The notes below the pieces were generated by a model, which saw nothing but the letters and a program-made list of their open reading frames with translations, had not been told where the DNA came from and searched no databases. Position numbers and translations under genes: made by a program. A stretch of DNA of 64,000 nucleotides from CAXBGS01 sp963975425 (GTDB lineage: Bacteria > Planctomycetota > Planctomycetia > Pirellulales > Pirellulaceae), in contig CAXBGS010000003.1 of NCBI GenBank assembly GCA_963975425.1, positions 372,001 to 436,000 on the forward strand, in the 5' to 3' direction. Each line of letters begins with the position of its first letter. The first letter of the stretch is position 1. This document shows, piece after piece, positions 8,257 through 16,402 of the stretch.

Positions 8257-10116
8257 ATGGAACTCCTGCTTTATCTCGCACTCGTTCCCACGTTGGGTGT
8301 GTTGGCCCAGTGGCTGGCTTGGCGCAGCGGATTGCCCAGCATTTTGGTGCTGTTGCTGTTCGGCCTGACGCTGGGATATTTCGTTCAGCCCGACGAATAC
8401 TTGCGTCAAATCACCAGCGGCGACGAATTCGCAGGTCCGCGACTGCTGTTTCCCTTCGTTTCGTTGTCCGTCGCAGTGATCATGTTCGAAGGCGGCTTGT
8501 CGCTGAAACTTGGCGAGCTGCGTGAGGCCGGCAGCGCTGCTTTTCGACTCTGCACCGCCGGCGCCCTGATCACGTTTGCCGGAGCGACGATCGCAGCCCA
8601 TTACTGCTTGGGTTTCGACTGGCGGCTGGCCACGCTGTTGGGTGCCATTTTGGTCGTCACGGGACCGACCGTGATCGGCCCGCTGCTAAGACAAGTCCGA
8701 CCGAGCCGACGTGTCGCCTCGACACTGAAATGGGAAGGCATTGTGATTGACCCCATCGGCGCGGTGTTGGCCGTGCTGGTGTTCGAACAATTGATGCCCA
8801 GCGGTGATCATGGCCACGAAGCTTCGGCCTGGATGATGCTCGCCAAAACAATTGCCATCGGGATCGTGTTGGGAACGGGCGGCGGTTTCGTTTTGACGTT
8901 GGCACTGAAACGCTATTGGGTTCCCGATCAGCTGCACGGTGTGGCGGCGCTCGTGACCAGTTTGCTGTTGTTTGCGATCAGCAACCGGATGGCTCACGAG
9001 TCCGGATTGATCACCGTGACCGTGCTCGGCATCTGGTTGACCAACCAAAAACATTTCGACATTGAACATATCGTCGAATTGAAAGAAAACCTTCGGACGC
9101 TGCTGATTGGATGCCTCTTTATCGTGCTCGGTTCTCGCGTGGACATTGCCGATGTTGCCGAGATTGGCTGGCCGGGGCTGGTCTTTGTTGTGGTGCTGAT
9201 TCTGATCGTGCGACCCTTGTCTGTTTTCATTTCGCTATTAGGCAGCCCGCTGAATTTGAGAGAACAGGCGTTCGTCGCCGGGCTTGCACCGCGTGGAATC
9301 GTGGCGGCCGCGGTCAGCAGTGTCTTTGCGCTGCAGATGGAACAAAGCGCCGCGGGAACGGCGATCCCCGGGGCCGACCAACTGGGGACAGTCACGTTCT
9401 TGGTCATCGTTTGTACCGTCGCGGTCTACGGACTCGCCGCATCGCCGTTGGCTCAGTGGTTAGGTCTGGCCGATGAAAGCAACAACGGCTTATTGATCGC
9501 GGGTGCCGACGCATGGGTTCGCGACCTCGCCGCCGAATTCAAAAAAGCGGGTATCGCCGTCGTACTGGTCGACACCAACTACAACAAAGTCTCGCAAGCC
9601 CGCATCGAAGGTATCGAATCGCACTGCATCAATATTTTGAACGAACATGCCCGCGAGGACCTACCTCTGGCCGGGATCGGACGTCTGTTAGCGATGACAC
9701 CCAATGATGAAGTCAACTCGTTGGCGGTGCGTGAATGCCGAACCATGTTCGACCGGTCCAGGCTGTATCAGCTAACGTTCAATACCGAAAACTCACACTC
9801 GCGCCGGGGAATGACGCGAAACTTGATGGGACGACAACTGTTCGGTGAAGGCCTCACTTTTTCGCAAATGCGAGACCTTCATGCGGCGGGAGCCAAATTC
9901 AAGGCGACAACGCTGACCGACGAGTTCTCTTACGCTGACTTCCAAGAAACCTACGGATCCGACGCTTATCTATTGTGTACGCTATCCGGAGATGGCAACC
10001 TCGCCATCAATACGGTCGATGATCCGTTGGTTCCGGTCGCCGGACAAACGGTCATCGCGATGGTTTCGTCAGTCCCGGTCCCCAAGAATCATGCCGCCAA
10101 GTCTTCGAAAGACTAA
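8257..10116 (+). CDS. Cation:proton antiporter, CPA1 family, with TrkA-N-like C-terminus
   Basis: A 619-residue inner-membrane Na+/H+ (or K+/H+) exchanger. About 12 hydrophobic segments fill residues 1-405, starting MELLLYLALVPTLGVLAQWL. They include the family stretches FEGGLSLKLGELR and VTGPTVIGPLLRQ, and the segment around EGIVIDPIGAVLAVL holding the conserved Asp. From about 412 a cytoplasmic Rossmann-like domain follows (GLLIAGADAWVRDLAAEF, then VVLVDTNYNKVSQA), as in TrkA-N regulatory domains. It probably senses nucleotide or redox state. Start ATG 8257. A small membrane protein follows after 66 bp, perhaps co-transcribed. The ion transported is not deducible. Confidence 0.87.
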   Translation: MELLLYLALVPTLGVLAQWLAWRSGLPSILVLLLFGLTLGYFVQPDEYLRQITSGDEFAGPRLLFPFVSLSVAVIMFEGGLSLKLGELREAGSAAFRLCTAGALITFAGATIAAHYCLGFDWRLATLLGAILVVTGPTVIGPLLRQVRPSRRVASTLKWEGIVIDPIGAVLAVLVFEQLMPSGDHGHEASAWMMLAKTIAIGIVLGTGGGFVLTLALKRYWVPDQLHGVAALVTSLLLFAISNRMAHESGLITVTVLGIWLTNQKHFDIEHIVELKENLRTLLIGCLFIVLGSRVDIADVAEIGWPGLVFVVVLILIVRPLSVFISLLGSPLNLREQAFVAGLAPRGIVAAAVSSVFALQMEQSAAGTAIPGADQLGTVTFLVIVCTVAVYGLAASPLAQWLGLADESNNGLLIAGADAWVRDLAAEFKKAGIAVVLVDTNYNKVSQARIEGIESHCINILNEHAREDLPLAGIGRLLAMTPNDEVNSLAVRECRTMFDRSRLYQLTFNTENSHSRRGMTRNLMGRQLFGEGLTFSQMRDLHAAGAKFKATTLTDEFSYADFQETYGSDAYLLCTLSGDGNLAINTVDDPLVPVAGQTVIAMVSSVPVPKNHAAKSSKD

Positions 10117-10182
10117 CCACACACTTCTCGCCGCGACTTACTTGATCGATTCCTTTCTTCGTGAACGTGCAACTTTCTTGAA

Positions 10183-10863
10183 ATGATCGACCGACTCGTT
10201 TCCTACTTCGAACCTTTCCCGTTGCTGCTGGCTTTAGTGCCATTGATCGGCTATTTGTCGTTGATGGGACTGATTCGCGTCAGCGGGAATACTCTGATCA
10301 CGTCCGGGGCGCGCGATATCGCGGCGCTCGGATTGGCGATTTCGGGACTGGTCGCGGTCGGTCCCGCAGAATTGTTTTTTCCCATGGCCGCGGCCACCGC
10401 ATTCGGTCCCTTCGTGTGGATTGTGCTGATCATCTTTTATGCACTGTGCGTCACGCTGGTCGCCATGACCGCCAAACCGAAACTGGTGGCATATGGCCGG
10501 ACGGCCGAGGAGATGTATCCGCTGTTGTTGACCGCCGCGCAGCAGATTGATGCCGATGCCGTGGGTGATGATGAACAGATGCAAGTCGAACTGCCCGGTG
10601 CCAAGGTGCATTTATTGGCCTTCAGTCATCCCGGCATCGACTTTACTTACATCACGTCGCTGGAACCGAACACGTCGGTTACATTCTGGAACTTACTGCT
10701 GTCCAACCTCAGAACACAAGTCGCCTCGACGCCAAAGACATCGCCTAGACAAGGTTACGGGATGCTGTTGATTGCTGTTGGACTGGCGAGCATTTTGTTG
10801 TGGCAAGGCTTAGATAAACAAACGCTGGTCGTCGAAGGGTTTCGTGACTGGCTATGGCGATAA
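10183..10863 (+). CDS. Hypothetical integral membrane protein
   Basis: A 226-residue membrane protein with no family I recognise. The N-terminal half holds about three hydrophobic segments (PLLLALVPLIGYLSLMGL, then IAALGLAISGLVAVGPAELF, then FVWIVLIIFYALCVTLVA). A soluble beta-rich portion at about 105-190 follows, and a last segment GMLLIAVGLASILLWQGL lies near the C-terminus. It sits between the antiporter and the yeiP-type gene, on the same strand, with 66-bp and 18-bp gaps. That fits one transcript, but no functional link is evident. Start ATG 10183. Confidence 0.7.
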   Translation: MIDRLVSYFEPFPLLLALVPLIGYLSLMGLIRVSGNTLITSGARDIAALGLAISGLVAVGPAELFFPMAAATAFGPFVWIVLIIFYALCVTLVAMTAKPKLVAYGRTAEEMYPLLLTAAQQIDADAVGDDEQMQVELPGAKVHLLAFSHPGIDFTYITSLEPNTSVTFWNLLLSNLRTQVASTPKTSPRQGYGMLLIAVGLASILLWQGLDKQTLVVEGFRDWLWR

Positions 10864-10867
10864 ACAC

Positions 10868-10873
10868 GAGGAG
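10868..10873 (+). promoter_or_regulatory. Shine-Dalgarno that fixes a TTG start
   Basis: GAGGAG lies 8 nt upstream of a TTG codon at 10882. No ATG or GTG at a suitable place gives the conserved EF-P-like N-terminus, so this site supports the TTG as the true start of the YeiP/EfpL-type gene. Confidence 0.8.
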
Positions 10874-10881
10874 CAAATTCA

Positions 10882-11445
10882 TTGCAAGCGAAAGATATTA
10901 AGAGCGGCACGATCGTCGTTTACGAAGGCAATCCGGTCGCCATCGAAGGCATCACGGTGCATTCGCCGTCGGCCCGAGGCGCCGCAACGCTTTACAAATT
11001 TCGAGCACGTAACGTCGTCACGCGTAATAAAATTGATCTGACGATGAAGGGTACCGATTCGATTGATGAAGCGGACTTCAGCAAACGAAACGTCCAGATG
11101 ATGTACACCGATCCCGAGAAGATTTACTTGATGGATCAAGAGGATTATCAACAGTTCGAATTGCCCATTGACGACGTTTCCGAGCAGTTGCCCTACATCA
11201 CCGAAGGACTCGAGGGCATGCGGGCATTGATTTACAACGACGAATGCGTTGCGTTGGAGGTGCCTCCGACGGTCGAACTTACGATCAAGCAGTGTGACCC
11301 AGGTGTCAAAGGTAACTCGGCGACATCACGCACAAAACCAGCAACCCTGGAAACCGACCTCGTTGTCCAGGTTCCTGAGTACATCAAGGAAGGTGAAAAA
11401 GTAAAAGTCGACACCCGCACCGGGGCCTACCTGTCGCGGGCATGA
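10882..11445 (+). CDS. yeiP: Elongation factor P-like protein, YeiP/EfpL type
   Basis: A 187-residue three-domain EF-P paralogue that binds the ribosome near the P-site tRNA and eases peptide-bond formation at stalling sequences. The tip loop reads SPSARGAATLYKFR, which matches the YeiP/EfpL subgroup: Arg (residue 32) stands where EF-P has its modifiable Lys in PGKG. The rest also follows YeiP: MDQEDYQQFELPIDD in the middle domain, then VELTIKQCDPGVKG, SATSRTKPATLETDLVVQVP and EGEKVKVDTRTGAYLSR. Translation starts at TTG 10882 behind a GAGGAG site. No EF-P modification gene is nearby. A canonical efp may exist elsewhere in the genome; this window cannot tell. Confidence 0.88.
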   Translation: MQAKDIKSGTIVVYEGNPVAIEGITVHSPSARGAATLYKFRARNVVTRNKIDLTMKGTDSIDEADFSKRNVQMMYTDPEKIYLMDQEDYQQFELPIDDVSEQLPYITEGLEGMRALIYNDECVALEVPPTVELTIKQCDPGVKGNSATSRTKPATLETDLVVQVPEYIKEGEKVKVDTRTGAYLSRA

Positions 11446-11743
11446 CCAACGGCTTGCACGCCGCCGCATTGGGGGTCTTCGTTTCCCGAAAACCATCGCT
11501 GGACGTGGCTGCAGCATTCCGATTCGCGTGCAGTCTTCTTCCCGGCAAGGATGACCGTGGCCGGCCCCAGACCTGGGCTGTTTATCGGAACAGAACGCCC
11601 GGCGGGACGGTGCGATCATGAGGGTTAATCCAACAAGCACGCTGGGGGACAATGTTTAGGATTTTGCGCTCAATGTTTCGCCAAAAAATACTGGCCGAAC
11701 CGTTCCACAGCGGCCGATCCACCTTCCTATCGCCCCCATGCAC

Positions 11744-11771
11744 TTGCTGATGGCACGGGCGCGTCTAAGAT
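11744..11771 (+). promoter_or_regulatory. Candidate sigma-70-type promoter for an RNA or leader
   Basis: TTGCTG (11744-11749) and TAAGAT (11766-11771) are 16 bp apart, giving a predicted start near 11778. The match is fair only. An overlapping pairing of GCACGGG (11753-11759) with CCCGTGC (11796-11802) could instead make this part of a longer structured RNA. Confidence 0.35.
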
Positions 11772-11777
11772 ACACGT

Positions 11778-11987
11778 GCGGCGTCTGAATAAGGCCCCGT
11801 GCGACTTCGGTCTTCCATTTCGGCAGAGGGATCATTTTTAGGGTTCGCCTAAGTCACCAAAGGCTTGTGCAGTAGCACGCTGAGGCTTTCGCGTTTCTCC
11901 CAGCGGCTCCATTTTGCCGCCGATAGGTCGAAGTTTTAGTAGTCGGTCGACAGATCCACCGGATTATGTCGACCGGCTATTTTTTTT
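11778..11987 (+). ncRNA. Candidate structured RNA or attenuated leader (family unknown)
   Basis: A 664-bp gene-free stretch after the yeiP-type gene ends in a strong intrinsic terminator. Upstream of that terminator the sequence can fold well. ACTTCGGTCT (11804-11813) can pair with AGGTCGAAGT (11925-11934) over 10 bp with two G-U pairs. CGGCA (11821-11825) pairs with TGCCG inside it. Compact hairpins TTAGG/CCTAA around a GTTCG loop and GTGC/GCAC around AGTA lie within. With the candidate promoter the RNA would be about 210 nt, in the size range of 6S RNA, but I see no diagnostic 6S, SRP, tmRNA or RNase P motif. Alternatively it is a regulatory leader of the gene at 12110. Confidence 0.4.
11942..11987 (+). 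terminator. Strong Rho-independent terminator
   Basis: Arms GTCGGTCGAC (11942-11951) and GTCGACCGGC (11968-11977) make a 10-bp stem with one G-U pair and a 16-nt loop, followed by TA and eight Ts to 11987. It lies about 500 bp beyond the yeiP-type stop and about 120 bp before the ATG at 12110, so it ends a transcript that carries no protein gene just upstream. Confidence 0.8.
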
Positions 11988-12109
11988 GCGCTATGACCGT
12001 TCAAGAACGCTGCGTCTGCGCGGGACACAAGTTCAAACTTTGGCGACCGCCATGTGCTGATCAGGGCGGATTTGCGGCGAGTTGCTTTCCGCCTATGATT
12101 CCATTAATC

Positions 12110-12604
12110 ATGAGCCTTGAAAGCGACCCCAGCACGACCTCCGACGACGCGCCACGCAGCATCGCACCGGCCCCACAACTGTCCGGCCGCGGCCTACTGT
12201 GGCTGCTGCTGCTCGTTTCGCTGTTGCCGTTGGTATCACTAAGTGTCTACGCGATTTTTTTTGGCCGAGCCGCCGATCGCGAATTGCCCGTCGAAGTCGT
12301 CTTGGACAAACGGCCGGTCGATGCGTTGGGTCAACGAGGCTCAATCTTGACGGACGTCGTGGTGATCAAGAATCTCGCGGATCACGCGATCCCTAACCTG
12401 ACGGTCAATTTAAACGGTCAATATTTTCTCTATCAAAACTCGCCGCTCGCGGTCGACGAAACACTCGTGTTACCGCAGCAAATTTTTAAGACCAAAGCAA
12501 ACCAAGTGTTCGTACCGGGCCGTTACCCGATCGACGAAGTCACGGTGACGGGACGACTGCCCAGCGGCGCGAGGGGTGTCGCCGAAGTCCCTTTCACCCA
12601 CTAA
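12110..12604 (+). CDS. Hypothetical membrane-anchored protein
   Basis: About 164 residues. A hydrophilic, Ser/Pro/Asp-rich N-terminus of about 25 residues is followed by one strong membrane segment (LLWLLLLVSLLPLVSLSVYA). A C-terminal beta-rich portion of about 105 residues then contains ILTDVVVIKNLADHAIPNLT and GQYFLYQNSPLAVDE, resembling a small Ig-like or FixG-like outer domain, though I cannot name a family. The frame is open to 11966 but crosses the terminator region; ATG 12110 (MSLESDPS) is preferred, with 12095 possible. It would be held in the inner membrane with its beta domain outside. The gene converges on the DUF1559 gene 36 bp away. Confidence 0.65.
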   Translation: MSLESDPSTTSDDAPRSIAPAPQLSGRGLLWLLLLVSLLPLVSLSVYAIFFGRAADRELPVEVVLDKRPVDALGQRGSILTDVVVIKNLADHAIPNLTVNLNGQYFLYQNSPLAVDETLVLPQQIFKTKANQVFVPGRYPIDEVTVTGRLPSGARGVAEVPFTH

Positions 12605-12639
12605 TCACGGAAAAGCGGACAGGACGTATCAAGGCCGGC

Positions 12640-14268
12640 TCACCAATCGATTCGCTCTTTGCCGTCGATGGTCAGTAACGCTTTCAGCTTTGTGTCATCC
12701 ATGTCATCTCGTTTGAGGGTGTGAACGGCCCCGTCAAGCGCTAGCACCAACACTTCTTCTTGGTGACCAAAGACATCCTCCTTTGGGTTCTCCTGCGAAA
12801 TCACCCATGGCTCGGGCGACATCCAAGGAACGGCTTGGTCCGGCGGCGCCAGAATCAACGCAATCGTGTTGGACAGTCCGTCCTTCACATCCCGAAAACG
12901 TTTCGGCGGACCATCGCCGTGCCAGATGGAACCGGGAAAGACGGGTGCGCGAAAACGCGTTTTTGGGGCATTCGGTGAAGAAGGTGCGGCCACCGAATAG
13001 ACGGGAACGATTTTCATTGCGGCAGAAGCGTTTGCCTCGCTATCGTAAAAATCGCCCAGCTCGATATTGTCATAGAGTTCTGATTGCTGCAGATAGGGAA
13101 GCAGCGCCACCCGCCAGCTGAGCAGAGGTGTCCCATCCAGCGCGGTAAAACATCGTGGAACCATATGAGATTGGCCCGCATGGTAATTGTGCAACACAAT
13201 CCCTATCTTTTTTGCGGCATCCGTCGCAGCGGTTCGATTCGCGTCGGCGCGACTTGGATCGCCCCATTTCTCAACAAGCTTCACCAACGCGATCGGATCA
13301 ATGTCAACGATCAAGAGTGATCCGTTCGATGTGACTCGTCCGAGCGGCCGAGAAACATCGGCTGCTGCGAACAGCTTGTCGATGACCTCTCGCAAACGTT
13401 GGCACGCTTGGATGTCGCTAGCTTCGATCCGAACATGAAGCCTTCCATCCTGAGTCTTCTCAGACGAATCACCATGTTCCACGGTTTCGTTGGGAGACGC
13501 GGTGGGAAGATCGAATCCGACAACAATTCGATCAACGTCATCCATGACTTGCTTGGGCGAAAAATCAACAGGAAACGAACGGGGTAATCGATCAGGCCAG
13601 AACGCGATAAGTTCAGCCTTCGCTGACTCGGGCAGTGAGAGAACGGCGGTGTGAGAATAATCCCACGGGCGATGTAACGGATCGACCAAATCCGAGCGTC
13701 CCTCGGACGAGCCTGGGTTCAGAAGTTTTCTTGCCCGCGAAAACACCTCCCTTCGTTCTTCAACGCTGGGATTGATTTGCAGCGGTGGATCCGGGGCAAA
13801 CAGATTGTTGATGACTGTGCCGAACAGACGAGTACCTTTTCGGTGTAGCGGACTGAACATCGGAACCACCGAAAACCATTCGCGACGCGAGATCGATTCC
13901 CAAGAAACGGAGAGATAGACGTGAGAGTCTTCTTCAAGTTCGAAGGGCTCGCTGGATAGGACTTGCTGAGCATTGGCGGCTCGGGCGCGAGCATCTTCAT
14001 CACTGTTCGCTGACATCGAAAAAGGGCCGGTAATTTTTTGCAGCCATCGGAGTGTCGCCATCGGTTCCAGTTTGGCGACATCGATTTCGACGAGCACAAA
14101 ATCGCTGCGATCCAGACCAGGCATCACAGGATGCCATTTGGCTTTTGATTCATCGACGTCATTGATCAATGCCTTTTGCGGCGCCGGGTCGACGACCTTC
14201 AGCGATTGAGCTTTCGCCAACGATCCGGCCCAAACGAAAACAATCAGAATCATTGTGGTCCGCATCAT
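12640..14268 (-). CDS. Secreted DUF1559 (H-X9-DG) protein
   Basis: A 542-residue exported protein with a signal peptide (MILIVFVWAGSLAKAQ). The C-terminal third carries the DUF1559 hallmarks of planctomycete pseudopilin-related proteins: IGIVLHNYHAGQSHMVPRC, LLSWRVALLPYLQQSELYD, and the H-X9-DG motif at FGHQEEVLVLALDGAVH. It lacks the type IV pilin N-terminal helix that most DUF1559 proteins have. Instead the first about 330 residues are a region I do not recognise. It is the last gene of a four-gene operon led by an ECF sigma factor and overlaps its upstream neighbour by four bases. It is probably an envelope protein under that sigma factor; function unknown. Confidence 0.82.
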   Translation of the reverse strand: MMRTTMILIVFVWAGSLAKAQSLKVVDPAPQKALINDVDESKAKWHPVMPGLDRSDFVLVEIDVAKLEPMATLRWLQKITGPFSMSANSDEDARARAANAQQVLSSEPFELEEDSHVYLSVSWESISRREWFSVVPMFSPLHRKGTRLFGTVINNLFAPDPPLQINPSVEERREVFSRARKLLNPGSSEGRSDLVDPLHRPWDYSHTAVLSLPESAKAELIAFWPDRLPRSFPVDFSPKQVMDDVDRIVVGFDLPTASPNETVEHGDSSEKTQDGRLHVRIEASDIQACQRLREVIDKLFAAADVSRPLGRVTSNGSLLIVDIDPIALVKLVEKWGDPSRADANRTAATDAAKKIGIVLHNYHAGQSHMVPRCFTALDGTPLLSWRVALLPYLQQSELYDNIELGDFYDSEANASAAMKIVPVYSVAAPSSPNAPKTRFRAPVFPGSIWHGDGPPKRFRDVKDGLSNTIALILAPPDQAVPWMSPEPWVISQENPKEDVFGHQEEVLVLALDGAVHTLKRDDMDDTKLKALLTIDGKERIDW

Positions 14269-15794
14269 CGTTTATCGCCTCGTGAGGTAAGCGCCAACTG
14301 AACTGGAGTCTCATCACCAGTGCGGTAACGCGGCCCGCGCGTCAGCATGGCTCGCGTTGGCGCTTGACGGTGATAAAAGAAATCCGATTTGGAGACCGGA
14401 TCCGGCCACGCCGGAACAGGTTCGATCCTGTCGAGCGAATCAGGGAACTCGCCCGCGATCGCCGCGTGCATTCGAATCGCTTCGATCGTGCAAAGGTATC
14501 CATGCTTTTGATGCAGTCGCGAATTCGCCTGGTGTACCGCACTGACCGCGGGAAACAGATTGCCCAGGATCGACAAGATGATGTCATTCTCTTCACCGGT
14601 GGCCTGCAAATCCGCTTCGATTCGATCGGCATAGGGGGCAGCAACCGTTTTGGGCAGCAGCGACCACTTGAACCACTTGTCACGGCTTTGAGCAAATCTC
14701 AACACAGTTGCCCGCAGTACAGCTTCGGGTGCCGACAACTCATCCACGCGGCCCGACCACTGAGTGGTTTCGGCAAGCAGCTGGCGAGAGGGCTGCTCCA
14801 TCGACGCAACGTAAATTCCTGCAAGTAGCTTGGCTTTGACCAAGGTGTCGGGCCCAGGTTCCGGCTGTTGAACGGCATTCACCTCGTGGACCAACCTCAG
14901 TATTCGTACGCGAGCGGCTTCGGCCCCGATGACGGCGTCGGGCAATGGATCAAGCCCGTAGCACAACTTTGTCGTAAACACCGATTCGAATTCAAGCGAC
15001 TGACGTGTTTCGAATAAGTCATCCACCGGAATCGACGCGAGTGCCCAATACAAGTTTGGACATCCCGGTTGTTGCATCGCTTCTTCGACAACTTCGAACA
15101 GACTCTCGGCGATTGCATATCCGACCAAACGATTGACCAGGAAATCGGTGCTGTGTCCTGCGATTTCGGCCAAACGCATGCCGAGACGAATGTCTTGCTC
15201 AAAGTCGTCCCACCGATGCTCGGCGACGGCGAGCCGTGCGCGGATGACCAGCAAACGCGCCAGCCCTCGCATCTCTTGTACTTCCGGTAATACGGTCGCG
15301 ATGACCTCGGTCGCCGTTAGTTGTTCGAACTGCAAATCGTATTGTAAATCCATCATATTCTCGGCACGTGCCAGCTCGCCAAGCGGCCCTGACGCGTACT
15401 TTTCGACGAACCGATGAACCTCACCAAGAGGCAACTTCTCAATCGACAGGTCCTGCCACCGCGAAAACTGCTCACTGATTTCGATAGCCTCGTCACGGTC
15501 ATAGCTGGACTTGGCGGCCAACAAAATCGCGCGGCTGACAAATGGCATCGGATTGGCTTGCCGTCGTAATTCGGGCGACGGCCAAAATCGATGAACAAGC
15601 GCCGGCTCCGGTTCGGCTGCCGCGTGCACGCGGAAAACGACCTGGGGAGGCGTTTCCGGCTTTGCCTGACGGCTGGCTTTCTGCAGAGCAGGGGACACCA
15701 TCGTTTGTGCGTCGGCGACATCGCCGGCAAAACACAAGAGAGCGAGGCACAAAGGCACCGAGAGATGAATTCGATCAAGCATTGGAGTCATCAT
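14265..15794 (-). CDS. Secreted hypothetical protein
   Basis: A 509-residue protein with a signal peptide (LSVPLCLALLCFAGDVADAQ) and a largely helical body. No domain is recognised. The C-terminal section (IRMHAAIAGEFPDSLDRIEP, then PDPVSKSDFFYH) resembles the substrate-like tails of planctomycete pseudopilin-associated proteins, where a helix is followed by phrases such as FPDSLD and a PDP turn. That is a loose resemblance only. It overlaps the DUF1559 gene downstream and the membrane-protein gene upstream by four bases each, so its dose is tied to theirs. It probably acts outside the cytoplasm together with the DUF1559 protein. Confidence 0.7.
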   Translation of the reverse strand: MMTPMLDRIHLSVPLCLALLCFAGDVADAQTMVSPALQKASRQAKPETPPQVVFRVHAAAEPEPALVHRFWPSPELRRQANPMPFVSRAILLAAKSSYDRDEAIEISEQFSRWQDLSIEKLPLGEVHRFVEKYASGPLGELARAENMMDLQYDLQFEQLTATEVIATVLPEVQEMRGLARLLVIRARLAVAEHRWDDFEQDIRLGMRLAEIAGHSTDFLVNRLVGYAIAESLFEVVEEAMQQPGCPNLYWALASIPVDDLFETRQSLEFESVFTTKLCYGLDPLPDAVIGAEAARVRILRLVHEVNAVQQPEPGPDTLVKAKLLAGIYVASMEQPSRQLLAETTQWSGRVDELSAPEAVLRATVLRFAQSRDKWFKWSLLPKTVAAPYADRIEADLQATGEENDIILSILGNLFPAVSAVHQANSRLHQKHGYLCTIEAIRMHAAIAGEFPDSLDRIEPVPAWPDPVSKSDFFYHRQAPTRAMLTRGPRYRTGDETPVQLALTSRGDKR

Positions 15795-16402
15795 TCCAGG
15801 TCTCCTAACCGTTGATAGGCCGCGTCGATATTTCGTGCCGTCAGCACACCACGAGGTTGGACGTGCGTCGTCGCATGTCGCGGCAAGCGGTAGATTTCGA
15901 ACGATGGATGCAGCCCGGATGTGGAAATACTCGACATGCCTGATCGGTCCGACAGCGCGACCGATGTCGTTCCACCCACGTCAACTATTTGAAATGCGAC
16001 TGCCGCCGACGGTCGTGCTCGGCCAAGCGTCTCGGGTTCATCGATCGCATCGGTCTTCTCGATCGCATCCAGTGAAGTCGCCACGGCAGCCACCGATAGC
16101 GCAGACGGCACTGGTTGCCCCGATGGAGATTTCGGCGGAACGATTGCCAAATCGGACGCGTCGGTCAAGTCTTTGGCTGCACCAGCGTGATAGGCCAACG
16201 TGCCGACGACGACGCCCGTGATCGCTGCGACGGACAACAATCGAACGACGTCGGATCGCCCAAAGGTCATCTTTCGAGCAGCACCGGCCTCGAGCCCGGC
16301 ACGATAAAACACATCGGCTGGGTCCATGTCAGTCGATGATGGACGCAAGCTTCGTAAGCTTCGTTCAAAGTCATCTTGGATCTCGGGTTCAAGCGGATTC
16401 AT
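15791..16402 (-). CDS. Single-span membrane protein, possible anti-sigma factor
   Basis: About 203 residues. The cytoplasmic N-terminus (MNPLEPEIQDDFERSLRSL, residues 1-50) is acidic and helical. One membrane segment follows at about 54-73 (LLSVAAITGVVVGTLAYHAG), then an outer portion of about 130 low-complexity residues. This topology and its position immediately after an ECF sigma gene, with ATGA overlap, fit a membrane-bound anti-sigma factor. I see no HXXXCXXC zinc motif, so it would be of a non-ZAS type. The frame is open to 16462, but ATG 16402 gives the overlap and a sensible start. The anti-sigma role is inference from context. Confidence 0.68.
   Translation of the reverse strand: MNPLEPEIQDDFERSLRSLRPSSTDMDPADVFYRAGLEAGAARKMTFGRSDVVRLLSVAAITGVVVGTLAYHAGAAKDLTDASDLAIVPPKSPSGQPVPSALSVAAVATSLDAIEKTDAIDEPETLGRARPSAAVAFQIVDVGGTTSVALSDRSGMSSISTSGLHPSFEIYRLPRHATTHVQPRGVLTARNIDAAYQRLGDLE

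Noticed and set aside
7916..8281. N-terminal extension of the family 2 glycosyltransferase
   Set aside because: It would overlap the divergent antiporter gene, and its residue content (Arg/Pro/Ser-rich) is not protein-like. An internal ATG at 7915 is adequate.
11446..12109. tRNA, tmRNA, SRP RNA or RNase P RNA
   Set aside because: No T-loop GGTTCRA motif in a cloverleaf context, no tmRNA tag frame or alanine-tRNA-like ends, no SRP GGAAG/AGCA motif and no RNase P core signature. Only an unassigned structured RNA can be proposed.
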